From Megasphaera hutchinsoni (lineage in GTDB: Bacteria; Bacillota; Negativicutes; Veillonellales; Megasphaeraceae), in assembly GCF_001553405.1 (NCBI RefSeq), contig NZ_KQ960952.1, positions 153,965-217,964 of the forward strand: a stretch of 64,000 nucleotides of DNA, given 5' to 3'. Under the pieces are notes generated by a model. The model worked only from the letters and a program-made list of their open reading frames with translations. It made no database searches and was not told where the DNA came from. The position numbers and the translations under genes are program-made. Shown piece by piece: positions 54,603-62,903 of the stretch (its first letter is position 1; each line of letters starts with the position of its first letter).

Positions 54603-56276
54603 ATGGAACAGGAAAAAAACAAAAATTTTATTGAATCAAGTATAGAAAAAGATATACAAGAAAAAAAATATGGAGATCGAATTCATACCCGTTTTCCACC
54701 TGAACCGAATGGGTATTTGCATATTGGGCATGCGAAATCAATTTGTTTAAATTTTGGGATTGCAAAAAAATATGGCGGTATTACGAATTTACGCTTTGAT
54801 GATACAAATCCCTCAAAGGAAGACACGGAATATGTTAATTCGATAAAAGAAGATGTTGAATGGTTAGGATTTTCATGGGATGATCGTATGTTTTACGCCT
54901 CTGATTATTTCCCTATTTTATACGATTACGCCGTGAAATTAATTTCGCTTGGAAAAGCTTATGTCGATGATTTATCGGGGGAAGAAATTCATGCTTATCG
55001 TGGAACTTTTAATGAACCTGGTAAGGAAAGTCCGTACCGCGATCGTAGTGTAGAAGAAAATTTACGATTATTTCAGGAAATGAAAGAAGGAAAATATCAA
55101 GACGGGGAAAAGGTTTTACGGGCCAAGATTGATATGGCTAGTCCTAACCTTAACATGCGGGATCCCGTATTATACCGTATTTTACATGCATCTCATCATC
55201 GAACTGGAAATACATGGTGCATTTATCCTATGTATGATTTTGCCCATCCTGTTTCAGATGCAATTGAACGTATTACTCATTCTATTTGTACGTTAGAGTT
55301 TGAAGCACATCGTCCATTGTATAATTGGGTATTAAAAGACTGGGAAGATCCAGAAGGACAAAAACCACAGCAAATTGAATTTGCTCGTTTAAATGTTACC
55401 CATATGATTACGAGTAAGCGAAAATTACGGGCGTTAGTCGAAAAAGGAGTCGTACGTGGTTGGGATGATCCTCGGATGCCTACTATTTCAGGCATTCGAA
55501 GAAGAGGATATACACCTGCTTCGATTCGCGATTTTTGTGAACGCATTGGTGTAGCTAAAGCGGATAGTATGGTTGATAGTGCATTGCTGGAATATTGTAT
55601 TCGCGAAGATCTGAAGCTAAAAGTTCCCCGTATTATGACGGTAATCGATCCGATTAAAGTGGTGTTAGTCGATTATCCGGAAGGCAAAACAGAAACATTA
55701 ATCGCTGATAATAATCAAGAAAATGAATCAATGGGACAACGTAAAATAACGTTTAGTCGTGAATTGTATATTGAACGACAAGATTTTATGGAAGAACCAG
55801 TTAGAAAATTTTTCCGTTTGGCACCAGGTAAAGAAGTACGGTTAAAGTATGCATATATTATTAAATGTGAACGTGTGTTAAAAGATGAACAAGGAAATAT
55901 TATTGAAATACATTGTACTCATGATCCTGAAAGTAAGAGCGGTACGGGAGAAAATGCCAATCGCAAGGTAAAAGGGACATTACACTGGGTATCAGCAGCA
56001 GATGCGGTAGATATTACAACTAGAATGTACGATTATTTATTAACAGACAATGAAGAAGACGGGGACAAAGATATTTTAGAGCAAATCAATCCTCAAAGTT
56101 TAGTTGAATATCAGAGTAAGGCAGAAGCGTATATTAAAGAATTTAAACAAGGAAATTCTTTTCAATTTTTACGGCAAGGTTATTTTGTCATCGATCCAGA
56201 TACTACATCGGATCATATTGTAGTAAATCGCATTGTAGGTTTACGAGATACATGGGCAAAAATGCAAAAAAAATAA
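54603..56276 (+). CDS. glnS: Glutaminyl-tRNA synthetase
   Basis: Class I synthetase charging tRNA-Gln, 557 aa. [17 protein letters not shown] (about 28-44) contains the HIGH motif, and [14 protein letters not shown] (about 267-280) the KMSKS-like loop. The C-terminal beta-barrel anticodon domain is present ([12 protein letters not shown]). Most Firmicutes lack GlnRS and use GatCAB, so its presence suggests ancestral acquisition. GGGGA precedes the ATG. Confidence 0.96.
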   Translation: MEQEKNKNFIESSIEKDIQEKKYGDRIHTRFPPEPNGYLHIGHAKSICLNFGIAKKYGGITNLRFDDTNPSKEDTEYVNSIKEDVEWLGFSWDDRMFYASDYFPILYDYAVKLISLGKAYVDDLSGEEIHAYRGTFNEPGKESPYRDRSVEENLRLFQEMKEGKYQDGEKVLRAKIDMASPNLNMRDPVLYRILHASHHRTGNTWCIYPMYDFAHPVSDAIERITHSICTLEFEAHRPLYNWVLKDWEDPEGQKPQQIEFARLNVTHMITSKRKLRALVEKGVVRGWDDPRMPTISGIRRRGYTPASIRDFCERIGVAKADSMVDSALLEYCIREDLKLKVPRIMTVIDPIKVVLVDYPEGKTETLIADNNQENESMGQRKITFSRELYIERQDFMEEPVRKFFRLAPGKEVRLKYAYIIKCERVLKDEQGNIIEIHCTHDPESKSGTGENANRKVKGTLHWVSAADAVDITTRMYDYLLTDNEEDGDKDILEQINPQSLVEYQSKAEAYIKEFKQGNSFQFLRQGYFVIDPDTTSDHIVVNRIVGLRDTWAKMQKK

Positions 56277-56290
56277 CGAATATATAAAAT

Positions 56291-56346
56291 ATAAATGACC
56301 GAGTATTTCATTTTTAATTTTTAGATGAAATTTCGGTCATTTTCGC
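56291..56346 (+). terminator. Terminator after glnS
   Basis: AAATGACCGA pairs with TCGGTCATTTT-side bases, with inner ATTTCAT/ATGAAAT pairing, ending in TTTT. Confidence 0.75.
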
Positions 56347-56415
56347 TCATAACTATTGCCTCTTTGTGGAACAGCTTGTATAATAAACTCAACTTTTGAG
56401 ATAAGGAGGAAGAGA

Positions 56416-56685
56416 ATGAAACGATTTTCATCTCAAAGTACGTTTGTCATTATTGTTATTTTAGTGTTAGGTGGAATTTTTGGAGGTATTATAGGGGAAT
56501 TAATTAATACTTCAGAAATAGGAAATACGATTTCTTTACTTACGGAGCATCACGAAATTTTTAATATCAACAATATTGCCATTAATTTATATATTATAGA
56601 ATTTAATTTTGGTCTCCATTTTGCACCGAATGTGTTGAGTATTATCGGTATTATTATTGCTTGGTTTATTGCTAGAAAATTATAA
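56416..56685 (+). CDS. DUF4321 membrane protein
   Basis: An 89-residue protein with two hydrophobic helices (FVIIVILVLGGIFGGIIG near the start and VLSIIGIIIAWFIA at the end) around a polar middle. It matches the DUF4321 family, which is commonly encoded directly before maf in Clostridia and Negativicutes, as here (14-base gap). No function is known. AAGGAGGA precedes the ATG at 56416. Confidence 0.8.
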   Translation: MKRFSSQSTFVIIVILVLGGIFGGIIGELINTSEIGNTISLLTEHHEIFNINNIAINLYIIEFNFGLHFAPNVLSIIGIIIAWFIARKL

Positions 56686-56699
56686 TAGGAGGCACGATT

Positions 56700-57254
56700 G
56701 TGTTACTGTTAGCATCTACATCGCCACGACGCAAAGAGTTATTAAATACGCTGCAATATGTATATGAAATAAAACCTTCGTCTTACGAAGAGGATATTCC
56801 TGTTCAAGGAGATCCGTCAGCATTTTGTTTACGGCAAGCACGTGGTAAAGCCGCAGCAGTTAGTCGTATTTATAGTCATGATTGGGTATTGGCAGCCGAT
56901 ACTATTGTTGCATTGGGAACGACTATTTTAGGTAAACCGCATCATGTTGAAGCGGCAAGACATATGTTGCAGCAGTTATCGGGAAAAGAGCATATGGTCT
57001 TTACTGCAGTTGTGTTACGGCGGCAAGAAAAAATATACGAAACAGTAGTACAAACACGTGTCATATTTAGGATACTTTCGGCTGTAGAAATTGATGCGTA
57101 TATTCGTACGAAAGAACCAATGGACAAAGCAGGTGCATATGCTATTCAAGGTGGGGCTGCTTCCTTTATAAAAGAAATACATGGATCATTTACTAATGTT
57201 ATTGGATTGCCTCTAGCGGAGGTAAAAGAAATGCTTGTTCAAGCACAGGTGTGA
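56700..57254 (+). CDS. maf: Maf nucleotide pyrophosphatase
   Basis: A 184-residue Maf-family house-cleaning nucleoside triphosphate pyrophosphatase acting on non-canonical or excess nucleotides (dTTP/UTP type). LLLASTSPRRKELL (2-15), the substrate loop around VLAADTIVALG (about 63-73, catalytic Asp) and DKAGAYAIQGGAASFI (about 142) are family motifs. Start is GTG at 56700 after AGGAGG. It overlaps radC by four bases. Confidence 0.94.
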   Translation: MLLLASTSPRRKELLNTLQYVYEIKPSSYEEDIPVQGDPSAFCLRQARGKAAAVSRIYSHDWVLAADTIVALGTTILGKPHHVEAARHMLQQLSGKEHMVFTAVVLRRQEKIYETVVQTRVIFRILSAVEIDAYIRTKEPMDKAGAYAIQGGAASFIKEIHGSFTNVIGLPLAEVKEMLVQAQV

Positions 57255-57940
57255 TAATGAAACCAACGTTCTGTACAAAAAATGAACAACCACGCGAAAA
57301 GTTTATCCAACAAGGAAAAAAAGCACTAACTGATCGAGATTTATTGGCTATTTTATTGCGTACAGGGATAAAAGGATACTCTGTTTTGGAAATTGCGGAT
57401 TTAGTATTACAGCAACTACCACAAGAAAATATTTATTATTTAGGTGAAATATCGATACATGATTTGTGTAAAATTCATGGGATTGGAAGAGATAAGGCCA
57501 TTACGCTATGTGCGGCTGTTGAATTAGGTCGAAGGATTGTTAAACAGCGTGTAAAAAAGAATTCTCCTGATTTTAATCATCCCGATTGTATTGCAGAATA
57601 TTTAATGGAAGATATGCGATATTTACCGCAGGAGCGATTTATAGCAGCATTTTTATCTACTAAAAATCGGTTAATTTGCATACAGACCATTTCGATAGGT
57701 TCTTTGAATATGAGTGTAGCTAAAGCCAGGGATGTCTTTCGGATGGCCTTACAATATAACGCTGCAGCGGTTATTTTAGCACATAATCATCCTAGCGGGG
57801 ATCCAGAACCGAGTCCTGATGATATTGCGATTACTAAACGCATTGCTGAAGCAGGGAATATCATGGGAATTCCGGTTTTAGATCATATCATTATCGGTGA
57901 TGGTGATTTTGTAAGTTTATGTAGGCGTGGTTATCTATAA
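57251..57940 (+). CDS. radC: RadC/JAB-domain protein
   Basis: A 229-residue RadC protein with an N-terminal helix-hairpin-helix part (IHGIGRDKAITLCAAVELGRR region) and a C-terminal JAB/MPN metalloprotease-like domain: AHNHPSGDPEPSPDD (about 177-191) with its His-x-His and Asp metal ligands. Despite the name its role in repair is unproven. The start is the GTG overlapping maf or the ATG six bases later. Confidence 0.94.
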   Translation: MIMKPTFCTKNEQPREKFIQQGKKALTDRDLLAILLRTGIKGYSVLEIADLVLQQLPQENIYYLGEISIHDLCKIHGIGRDKAITLCAAVELGRRIVKQRVKKNSPDFNHPDCIAEYLMEDMRYLPQERFIAAFLSTKNRLICIQTISIGSLNMSVAKARDVFRMALQYNAAAVILAHNHPSGDPEPSPDDIAITKRIAEAGNIMGIPVLDHIIIGDGDFVSLCRRGYL

Positions 57941-57957
57941 TGAATAACGTATGTAAG

Positions 57958-57997
57958 GAAAGAATTTTGTAGTTGTTATAAAATTCTTTCTTTTTTT
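57958..57997 (+). terminator. Terminator after radC
   Basis: GAAAGAATTTT pairs with AAAATTCTTTC, followed by a run of seven Ts. The T run overlaps the next promoter's -35. Confidence 0.85.
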
Positions 57998-58024
57998 GTG
58001 TATATTATTTTTTTTTGCTATAAT
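57996..58024 (+). promoter_or_regulatory. Promoter of the aroK-pfkA pair
   Basis: TTGTGT, a 17-base spacer, TATAAT at 58019-58024, 40 bases before the kinase start. Confidence 0.55.
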
Positions 58025-58063
58025 AAAATGCAATGTTTGTAAATAGAGAAGGGAGGTACGGTA

Positions 58064-58651
58064 ATGAAAAGGAATATTGTTTTGGTTGGTATGATGGGCA
58101 GTGGTAAAAGTCATATTGGTAGAAAATTAGCACATCATTTGAATTGGCAATTTGTCGATACAGATAGAAGAATCGAACAGGCGGAAGATAAAACCATTGC
58201 TGAATTTTATTCCTCTTCTGGTGAAGCCGCATTTCGAGAGCGTGAAATAAATATATTGCAACAAGTAAGCCGCTATCATGAAGCCGTTATTTCCTTTGGC
58301 GGAAATTTTCCTATGACGATTGAATCATATCGTATATTACATAAGCATGGATTTATTATTGCTTTATTAACAGAACCTTTTCGCGTGGAAGAACGAGTTA
58401 AGCGCCATATTGGCAAACGACCTACTGTTGATTACGACAATTTATCCGTTTTTGTACGAAAAATGTTGAAAGAATGGGAAACTATTTATCCCTACTGTGA
58501 TGCTGTTATTGATACGACTCGAGGCGGTTCGGGACAAATCGTACAAATGATTACGAAGACACTTCGAGATAAAAAAGTTAATTTTGTAAAACGGGAAAAA
58601 CGGAGGCGAAATAATGAAACGGAAAATAGCAATTCTAACAAGCGGCGGTGA
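58064..58651 (+). CDS. aroK: Shikimate kinase-family protein
   Basis: A 195-residue P-loop kinase like AroK, which phosphorylates shikimate in aromatic synthesis. Walker A GMMGSGKS (about 9-16), FVDTDRRIE (about 31-39), the shikimate-binding Arg in AAFRERE (about 56-62) and the lid IGKRPTV (about 117) are present. The usual GGG of the substrate loop reads GGN in VISFGGNFPM (about 76-85). The last 20 residues (ending NNETENSNSNKRR) come from DNA that also encodes the pfkA ribosome-binding site and start, with a 38-base overlap. It could be a related kinase. Confidence 0.82.
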   Translation: MKRNIVLVGMMGSGKSHIGRKLAHHLNWQFVDTDRRIEQAEDKTIAEFYSSSGEAAFREREINILQQVSRYHEAVISFGGNFPMTIESYRILHKHGFIIALLTEPFRVEERVKRHIGKRPTVDYDNLSVFVRKMLKEWETIYPYCDAVIDTTRGGSGQIVQMITKTLRDKKVNFVKREKRRRNNETENSNSNKRR

Positions 58652-59576
58652 TGCACCAGGAATGAATGCTGCTATTCGCGGATTGACTCGGTATGCTTTA
58701 TCCAAAGGTATTGATGTATATGGTATTATGCGTGGTTATGAAGGTCTTTTAAACCAAGAAATTATTCCCCTCACGAGGAGAAGTGTCGGTGAAATTATTC
58801 ACCGGGGGGGGACGATGTTACGTACTGCTCGTTGTCCTTCTTTTTTACATGAATCAGCTCAAAAGCAAGCCGCGGACTATTTACAGCAATCACAAATAGA
58901 TATGCTTTTTGTGATTGGCGGAGATGGTTCCATGCGTGGTGCTGCAGCACTAAGTAGACAAGGTATTGATACGATGGTTATTCCTGGAACTATTGATAAT
59001 GATATGCCTGGAACACAATATACGCTGGGTTTTGATACGGCCGTTAATACCGTATTAACTGCTGTGAATAAAATTCGTGATACGGCATTTTCACATGAAC
59101 GCGTTGCCGTAATTGAAGTGATGGGACGGAATTCTGGATTTATTGCACTTGAGGCGGGGTTAGCGGTAGGTGCTGAAATGGTATTAATTCCAGAGTACCC
59201 TGTTGATTTGGCGGGGATTTGTCAACAATTAACCGCTTCGCATGAAAGAAAAAAAATGAGCAGCATTATTATTGTCGCTGAAGGTGCGGCCAAAGGTAGC
59301 GATGTCGTTGCTTATATTCAACAGCACACGCAAGTTGAAACGAATTTAACGGTGTTAGGTTATATTCAACGAGGCGGTTCTCCTTCTTCTTATGATGCTG
59401 TAATGGCTGGGAAATTAGCACAATGTGCGATTGACACATGGCTACAAGGCAATACTAATTGTATTATTGGTCTACGAGATAATGTTATTATGGCAACTCC
59501 TTATGCTAAAGCAGCATCAATAAAGAATACCTTAGATAAAAAGAAATATGAGTTAGTACATGTATTAGGGCAATAA
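58614..59576 (+). CDS. pfkA: ATP-dependent 6-phosphofructokinase
   Basis: Key glycolytic kinase, 320 aa, the bacterial PfkA type. LTSGGDAPGMNAAIRG (about 8-23), FVIGGDGSMRGA (about 98-109; GGDGS marks ATP rather than pyrophosphate use), PGTIDNDMPGT (about 123-133) with the catalytic Asp, and VLGYIQRGGSPSSYDA (about 246). CGGAGG is six bases before the ATG, inside the kinase gene upstream. Confidence 0.97.
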   Translation: MKRKIAILTSGGDAPGMNAAIRGLTRYALSKGIDVYGIMRGYEGLLNQEIIPLTRRSVGEIIHRGGTMLRTARCPSFLHESAQKQAADYLQQSQIDMLFVIGGDGSMRGAAALSRQGIDTMVIPGTIDNDMPGTQYTLGFDTAVNTVLTAVNKIRDTAFSHERVAVIEVMGRNSGFIALEAGLAVGAEMVLIPEYPVDLAGICQQLTASHERKKMSSIIIVAEGAAKGSDVVAYIQQHTQVETNLTVLGYIQRGGSPSSYDAVMAGKLAQCAIDTWLQGNTNCIIGLRDNVIMATPYAKAASIKNTLDKKKYELVHVLGQ

Positions 59577-59643
59577 TATGTAACTAAATTTGAAATAAGT
59601 CGAGAATTAGCGTAATTTTTTTCTCTATTTTTTATTTTATAAT

Positions 59644-59672
59644 TTGACAACGCATAAAAATACAACTATAAT
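59644..59672 (+). promoter_or_regulatory. Perfect consensus promoter of the amino-acid ABC transporter
   Basis: TTGACA at 59644-59649, exactly 17 bases, TATAAT at 59667-59672. The start falls near 59679, about 47 bases before the permease gene. Confidence 0.85.
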
Positions 59673-59725
59673 ATATAACGTAAATAGTTATAAATATTCA
59701 TAAATTAGTATGAAGGAGAATTATT

Positions 59726-60394
59726 ATGTCGTCTTTTGATTTTGAGTTAATTTGGAACTCGCTACCTCTGCTTATTACGGGAGCTGGAGTTACAATTGAA
59801 ATTACAGCGATTTCCGTAGGTATTGGCTTTATTTTGGGATTAATTGTCAGTATTTGTCGCCTTTCGCAACTGAAAATAATAAAAGGTATTGCCATTTGTT
59901 ATGTTAATATTTTGCGAGGCACACCATTATTAGTACAGATTTTTTTAATTTACTTTGCACTTCCTATGATTATCGGTCAACGTATCAATCCTTTTGTTGC
60001 TGCCGTTGCAGCTTGCTCCATTAATAGTGGCGCTTATGTTTCGGAAATATTTCGTGCGGGCATTCAAGCTGTTGATAAAGGACAAATGGAAGCAGGGCGG
60101 TCATTGGGCTTATCTTGGATGCAAACTATGTGGTATATTATTTTACCACAAGCTTTTCGTAAAGTTATTCCTCCATTAGGGAATGAATTTATTTCGATGA
60201 CCAAGGAAACGTCGTTAGTTTCTGTTATTGGCTTTGAAGAATTAACACGTAAAGGGCAATTAATTATTGCTAAAACATATGGGTCCTTTGAAATTTGGTT
60301 AACCGTAGCTGCTATTTATTTAATTATGACTTTGAGTATTGCCCAATTAGTTAGTTATTTAGAACGGAGGCTGGCGACGGATGATAAAAATTGA
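59726..60394 (+). CDS. Polar amino-acid ABC transporter permease (GlnP/HisM family)
   Basis: A 222-residue permease of the HisMQ/GlnP family. The N-terminal motif [29 protein letters not shown] (about 57-69) and the EAA loop [15 protein letters not shown] are characteristic. The preceding AAGGAG and a consensus promoter imply strong expression. No substrate-binding protein gene is adjacent, so the substrate cannot be named. It overlaps the ATPase gene by 14 bases. Confidence 0.93.
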   Translation: MSSFDFELIWNSLPLLITGAGVTIEITAISVGIGFILGLIVSICRLSQLKIIKGIAICYVNILRGTPLLVQIFLIYFALPMIIGQRINPFVAAVAACSINSGAYVSEIFRAGIQAVDKGQMEAGRSLGLSWMQTMWYIILPQAFRKVIPPLGNEFISMTKETSLVSVIGFEELTRKGQLIIAKTYGSFEIWLTVAAIYLIMTLSIAQLVSYLERRLATDDKN

Positions 60395-61100
60395 GGGATT
60401 AGAAAAAAAGTTTGGTAATCATGCTGTATTAAAGGGCATTGATTTAACTATTCAAGATAAAGAAGTAGTGGTCATTATTGGGCCTTCTGGTTCGGGAAAA
60501 AGTACGATATTACGGTGTATCAATCGTTTAGAAGAACCTACGGCAGGTCATATCACCGTAGATGGCGTAGGTATAGATGATGCAGACAGCATTAATGCGG
60601 TTCGTAAAGAAGTAGGAATGGTCTTTCAACGATTTAATTTATTTCCGCATATGACAGTACTTGAAAATATTACCTTAGCGCCGATTAAAATACGTCACGA
60701 ATCAAAATCAGAAGCAGAAGTGCATGCGTTGCAATTACTTAAAAAGGTTGGATTAGAAGATAAAAAAAATGCTTATCCTGATACCTTATCAGGGGGACAA
60801 CAACAGCGAGTAGCGATTGCTCGAGCATTAGCAATGAAACCCAAATTTATGCTTTTTGATGAACCAACATCGGCATTAGATCCAGAAATGGTACGGGAAG
60901 TATTGGATGTTATTAAAGAATTAGCTCATGAAGGCATGTCTATGGCCATTGTTACACATGAAATGGGATTTGCTAAAGAAGTTGCCGACAGAGTGTTATT
61001 TATTGATGAAGGGATTATTTGTGAAGAAGGGACACCGCAACAAATTTTTTCGCATCCCGTAGAAGAAAGAACCAAGGAATTTTTATCTAAAATATTATAG
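60381..61100 (+). CDS. Polar amino-acid ABC transporter ATP-binding protein (GlnQ family)
   Basis: A 239-residue ATPase of the polar amino-acid uptake family. Walker [10 protein letters not shown] (about 34-42), Q-loop [18 protein letters not shown], signature [16 protein letters not shown] (about 134-149) and Walker [14 protein letters not shown]. It pairs with the permease encoded directly upstream. Confidence 0.95.
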   Translation: MIKIEGLEKKFGNHAVLKGIDLTIQDKEVVVIIGPSGSGKSTILRCINRLEEPTAGHITVDGVGIDDADSINAVRKEVGMVFQRFNLFPHMTVLENITLAPIKIRHESKSEAEVHALQLLKKVGLEDKKNAYPDTLSGGQQQRVAIARALAMKPKFMLFDEPTSALDPEMVREVLDVIKELAHEGMSMAIVTHEMGFAKEVADRVLFIDEGIICEEGTPQQIFSHPVEERTKEFLSKIL

Positions 61101-61113
61101 GTAATAATTGGGT

Positions 61114-61150
61114 GAAAGAAGTCTTGTCTATGTGCAAGACTTCTTTTGAT
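61114..61150 (+). terminator. Terminator after the ABC transporter
   Basis: AAAGAAGTCTTG pairs with CAAGACTTCTTT across an eight-base loop, then TTGATTTT. Confidence 0.8.
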
Positions 61151-61221
61151 TTTGAATATTAGATTAAAATATGGCAAATGCCATCTCTTTTAGTGAAAAG
61201 TTGGCAAGGACTATACAGATA

Positions 61222-62259
61222 ATGTATAATAAGCTCATGGATATGAGAATCTGGTTTAAAGAAAATAAAAAAATATATAGTATTGGTCTCGTAGTACTGG
61301 GGATAATTACGGTTATATGCATTGCTTTTGCCATATATTTTATGCCGTGGTCTTGGCATAAAAACAAAGGTTATTTTCAAGTGCAAGATAATCAAACAGC
61401 AGTACAAGTAGCACAGCAGTTATATCAACAAGGATATATTAGTCATCCACGGCTTTTTATTTTTATTGTGCGTATAACAGGTAATGCCCATACATTGAGA
61501 GCAGGGGAATATTTTATTACCTCTCATATGAGTTTTTATGCAATGATTCATAAACTTACTAGCGGACATTCAGAGGCTTATCGTATTGTTATTCCGGAAG
61601 GATATACGGTAAGGCAAATTGCTAAGGTGATTGCCTCAAAAGGTCGTATATCTGAAAAAGATTTTTTGCAAGCAGCGAATCAGGATTCTTTGCTTTATCC
61701 ATATATGAAAAGCACACGTCCAGTGGTATTTAAGGCAGAGGGTTTTTTATTTCCTGATACGTATGATATTCCTTATCATGCGAAGGCAAAGGATGTTGTG
61801 CAAGTTATGTTAAAAAATTTTGATCGTAAAGTACCGAGTACATGGCGAAGTAAAGCTAAAAAACAGCATTTAACTGTATCTGAGTGGGTAGCACTTGCTT
61901 CTTTAGTAGAACGAGAAGCTCGATATGGAGAAGATAGAAAACCTATTGCCGAAACATTTCATCAACGATTAAAAATACATATGAAATTGCAATCTGATGC
62001 AAGTATTTCGTATGCTATGGGAACTCATAAATTGGGATATTCTCTATCTGAATTACAATATGATTCACCTTATAATACGTATAAGTATGAAGGGTTGCCG
62101 CCCGGGGCTATTTGTAATCCAGGGTTACCTTGTTTAGAAGCAGCGTTATCAGAAAAAGAAACGCCATATGTATATTTTGTAGCCGATCGCGAGGGACATA
62201 ACCATTTTGCAACTACGTATGAAGAACATTTACGTAATATACAGGAGTATCTTCGATGA
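61222..62259 (+). CDS. mltG: Endolytic murein transglycosylase MltG
   Basis: Membrane-bound lytic transglycosylase that ends nascent glycan strands. The start is uncertain: ATG 61171 has no ribosome-binding site, ATG 61222 has AAGGA eleven bases upstream (345 aa), and a promoter-like TTGGCA-18-TATAAT at 61201-61230 would favour ATG 61237. One membrane helix lies near the N-terminus (SIGLVVLGIITVICIAFAIY). The YceG domain shows EGFLFPDTYDIP, the catalytic Glu in LVEREARYGEDR, and LPPGAICNPGL. It overlaps the next gene by four bases. Confidence 0.93.
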   Translation: MYNKLMDMRIWFKENKKIYSIGLVVLGIITVICIAFAIYFMPWSWHKNKGYFQVQDNQTAVQVAQQLYQQGYISHPRLFIFIVRITGNAHTLRAGEYFITSHMSFYAMIHKLTSGHSEAYRIVIPEGYTVRQIAKVIASKGRISEKDFLQAANQDSLLYPYMKSTRPVVFKAEGFLFPDTYDIPYHAKAKDVVQVMLKNFDRKVPSTWRSKAKKQHLTVSEWVALASLVEREARYGEDRKPIAETFHQRLKIHMKLQSDASISYAMGTHKLGYSLSELQYDSPYNTYKYEGLPPGAICNPGLPCLEAALSEKETPYVYFVADREGHNHFATTYEEHLRNIQEYLR

Positions 62260-62858
62260 AGGGATTATTATTAGAGATGGAGCGGTATGGTAGACAACAG
62301 GAAGTGCCATTGATTCGTCAATCAGAAATTTCCTTGTTATGTCATATCGTAAAGCAGTATAAACCGAAACATATACTAGAAATAGGTACAGGGATTGGGT
62401 ATTCAACATTACTAATGCTACTATATGCGGCACCAGGTGCTATTATTGATACAATAGAAATTAATACCGAGCGTATGGAAAAAGCTCATTTTTTTATTTC
62501 TCGTACCCCCTATGAAAAGCAAATTCGATTTCATACAGGTGATGCTTGTTCCGTATTGAAAACATTACATGAAAGATGGGACTTTGTCTTTTTAGATGGT
62601 CCTAAGGGGCAATATATTCGGCAATTACAACTTATTTTGCCATATCTACAAAAGCAAGCACTTATCGTAGCAGATAATGTGCGGTATCACGATATGTTAT
62701 ATATTGACGGAACAATACCACATAAACATCGAACGGCCGTACAACGGATACGTACATTTTTATCTTATATAGAAAATGAAACATTATTTTCAACAGTTTT
62801 TTTTGAAAATGGTGATGGCATGACCGTATCCCGATATAAGGGATATCACTATGAATGA
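62256..62858 (+). CDS. trmR: tRNA 5-hydroxyuridine methyltransferase TrmR-like O-methyltransferase
   Basis: A 200-residue class I SAM methyltransferase of the YrrM/COMT type. Motif I is LEIGTGIGYSTLLML (about 40-54), the acidic residue lies in DTIEINTERM, and DFVFLDGPKGQY (about 109-120) is the metal/substrate motif. In Bacillus TrmR methylates 5-hydroxyuridine at tRNA position 34, made by U32-peptidase homologues; the same neighbours are found here, mltG before and a U32 peptidase after, which supports this role. Confidence 0.88.
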   Translation: MKGLLLEMERYGRQQEVPLIRQSEISLLCHIVKQYKPKHILEIGTGIGYSTLLMLLYAAPGAIIDTIEINTERMEKAHFFISRTPYEKQIRFHTGDACSVLKTLHERWDFVFLDGPKGQYIRQLQLILPYLQKQALIVADNVRYHDMLYIDGTIPHKHRTAVQRIRTFLSYIENETLFSTVFFENGDGMTVSRYKGYHYE

Positions 62859-62903
62859 ACGAGAAGGTATTCTTTGTTATAGAGAAAGGATTAGAATAAA
62901 ATA

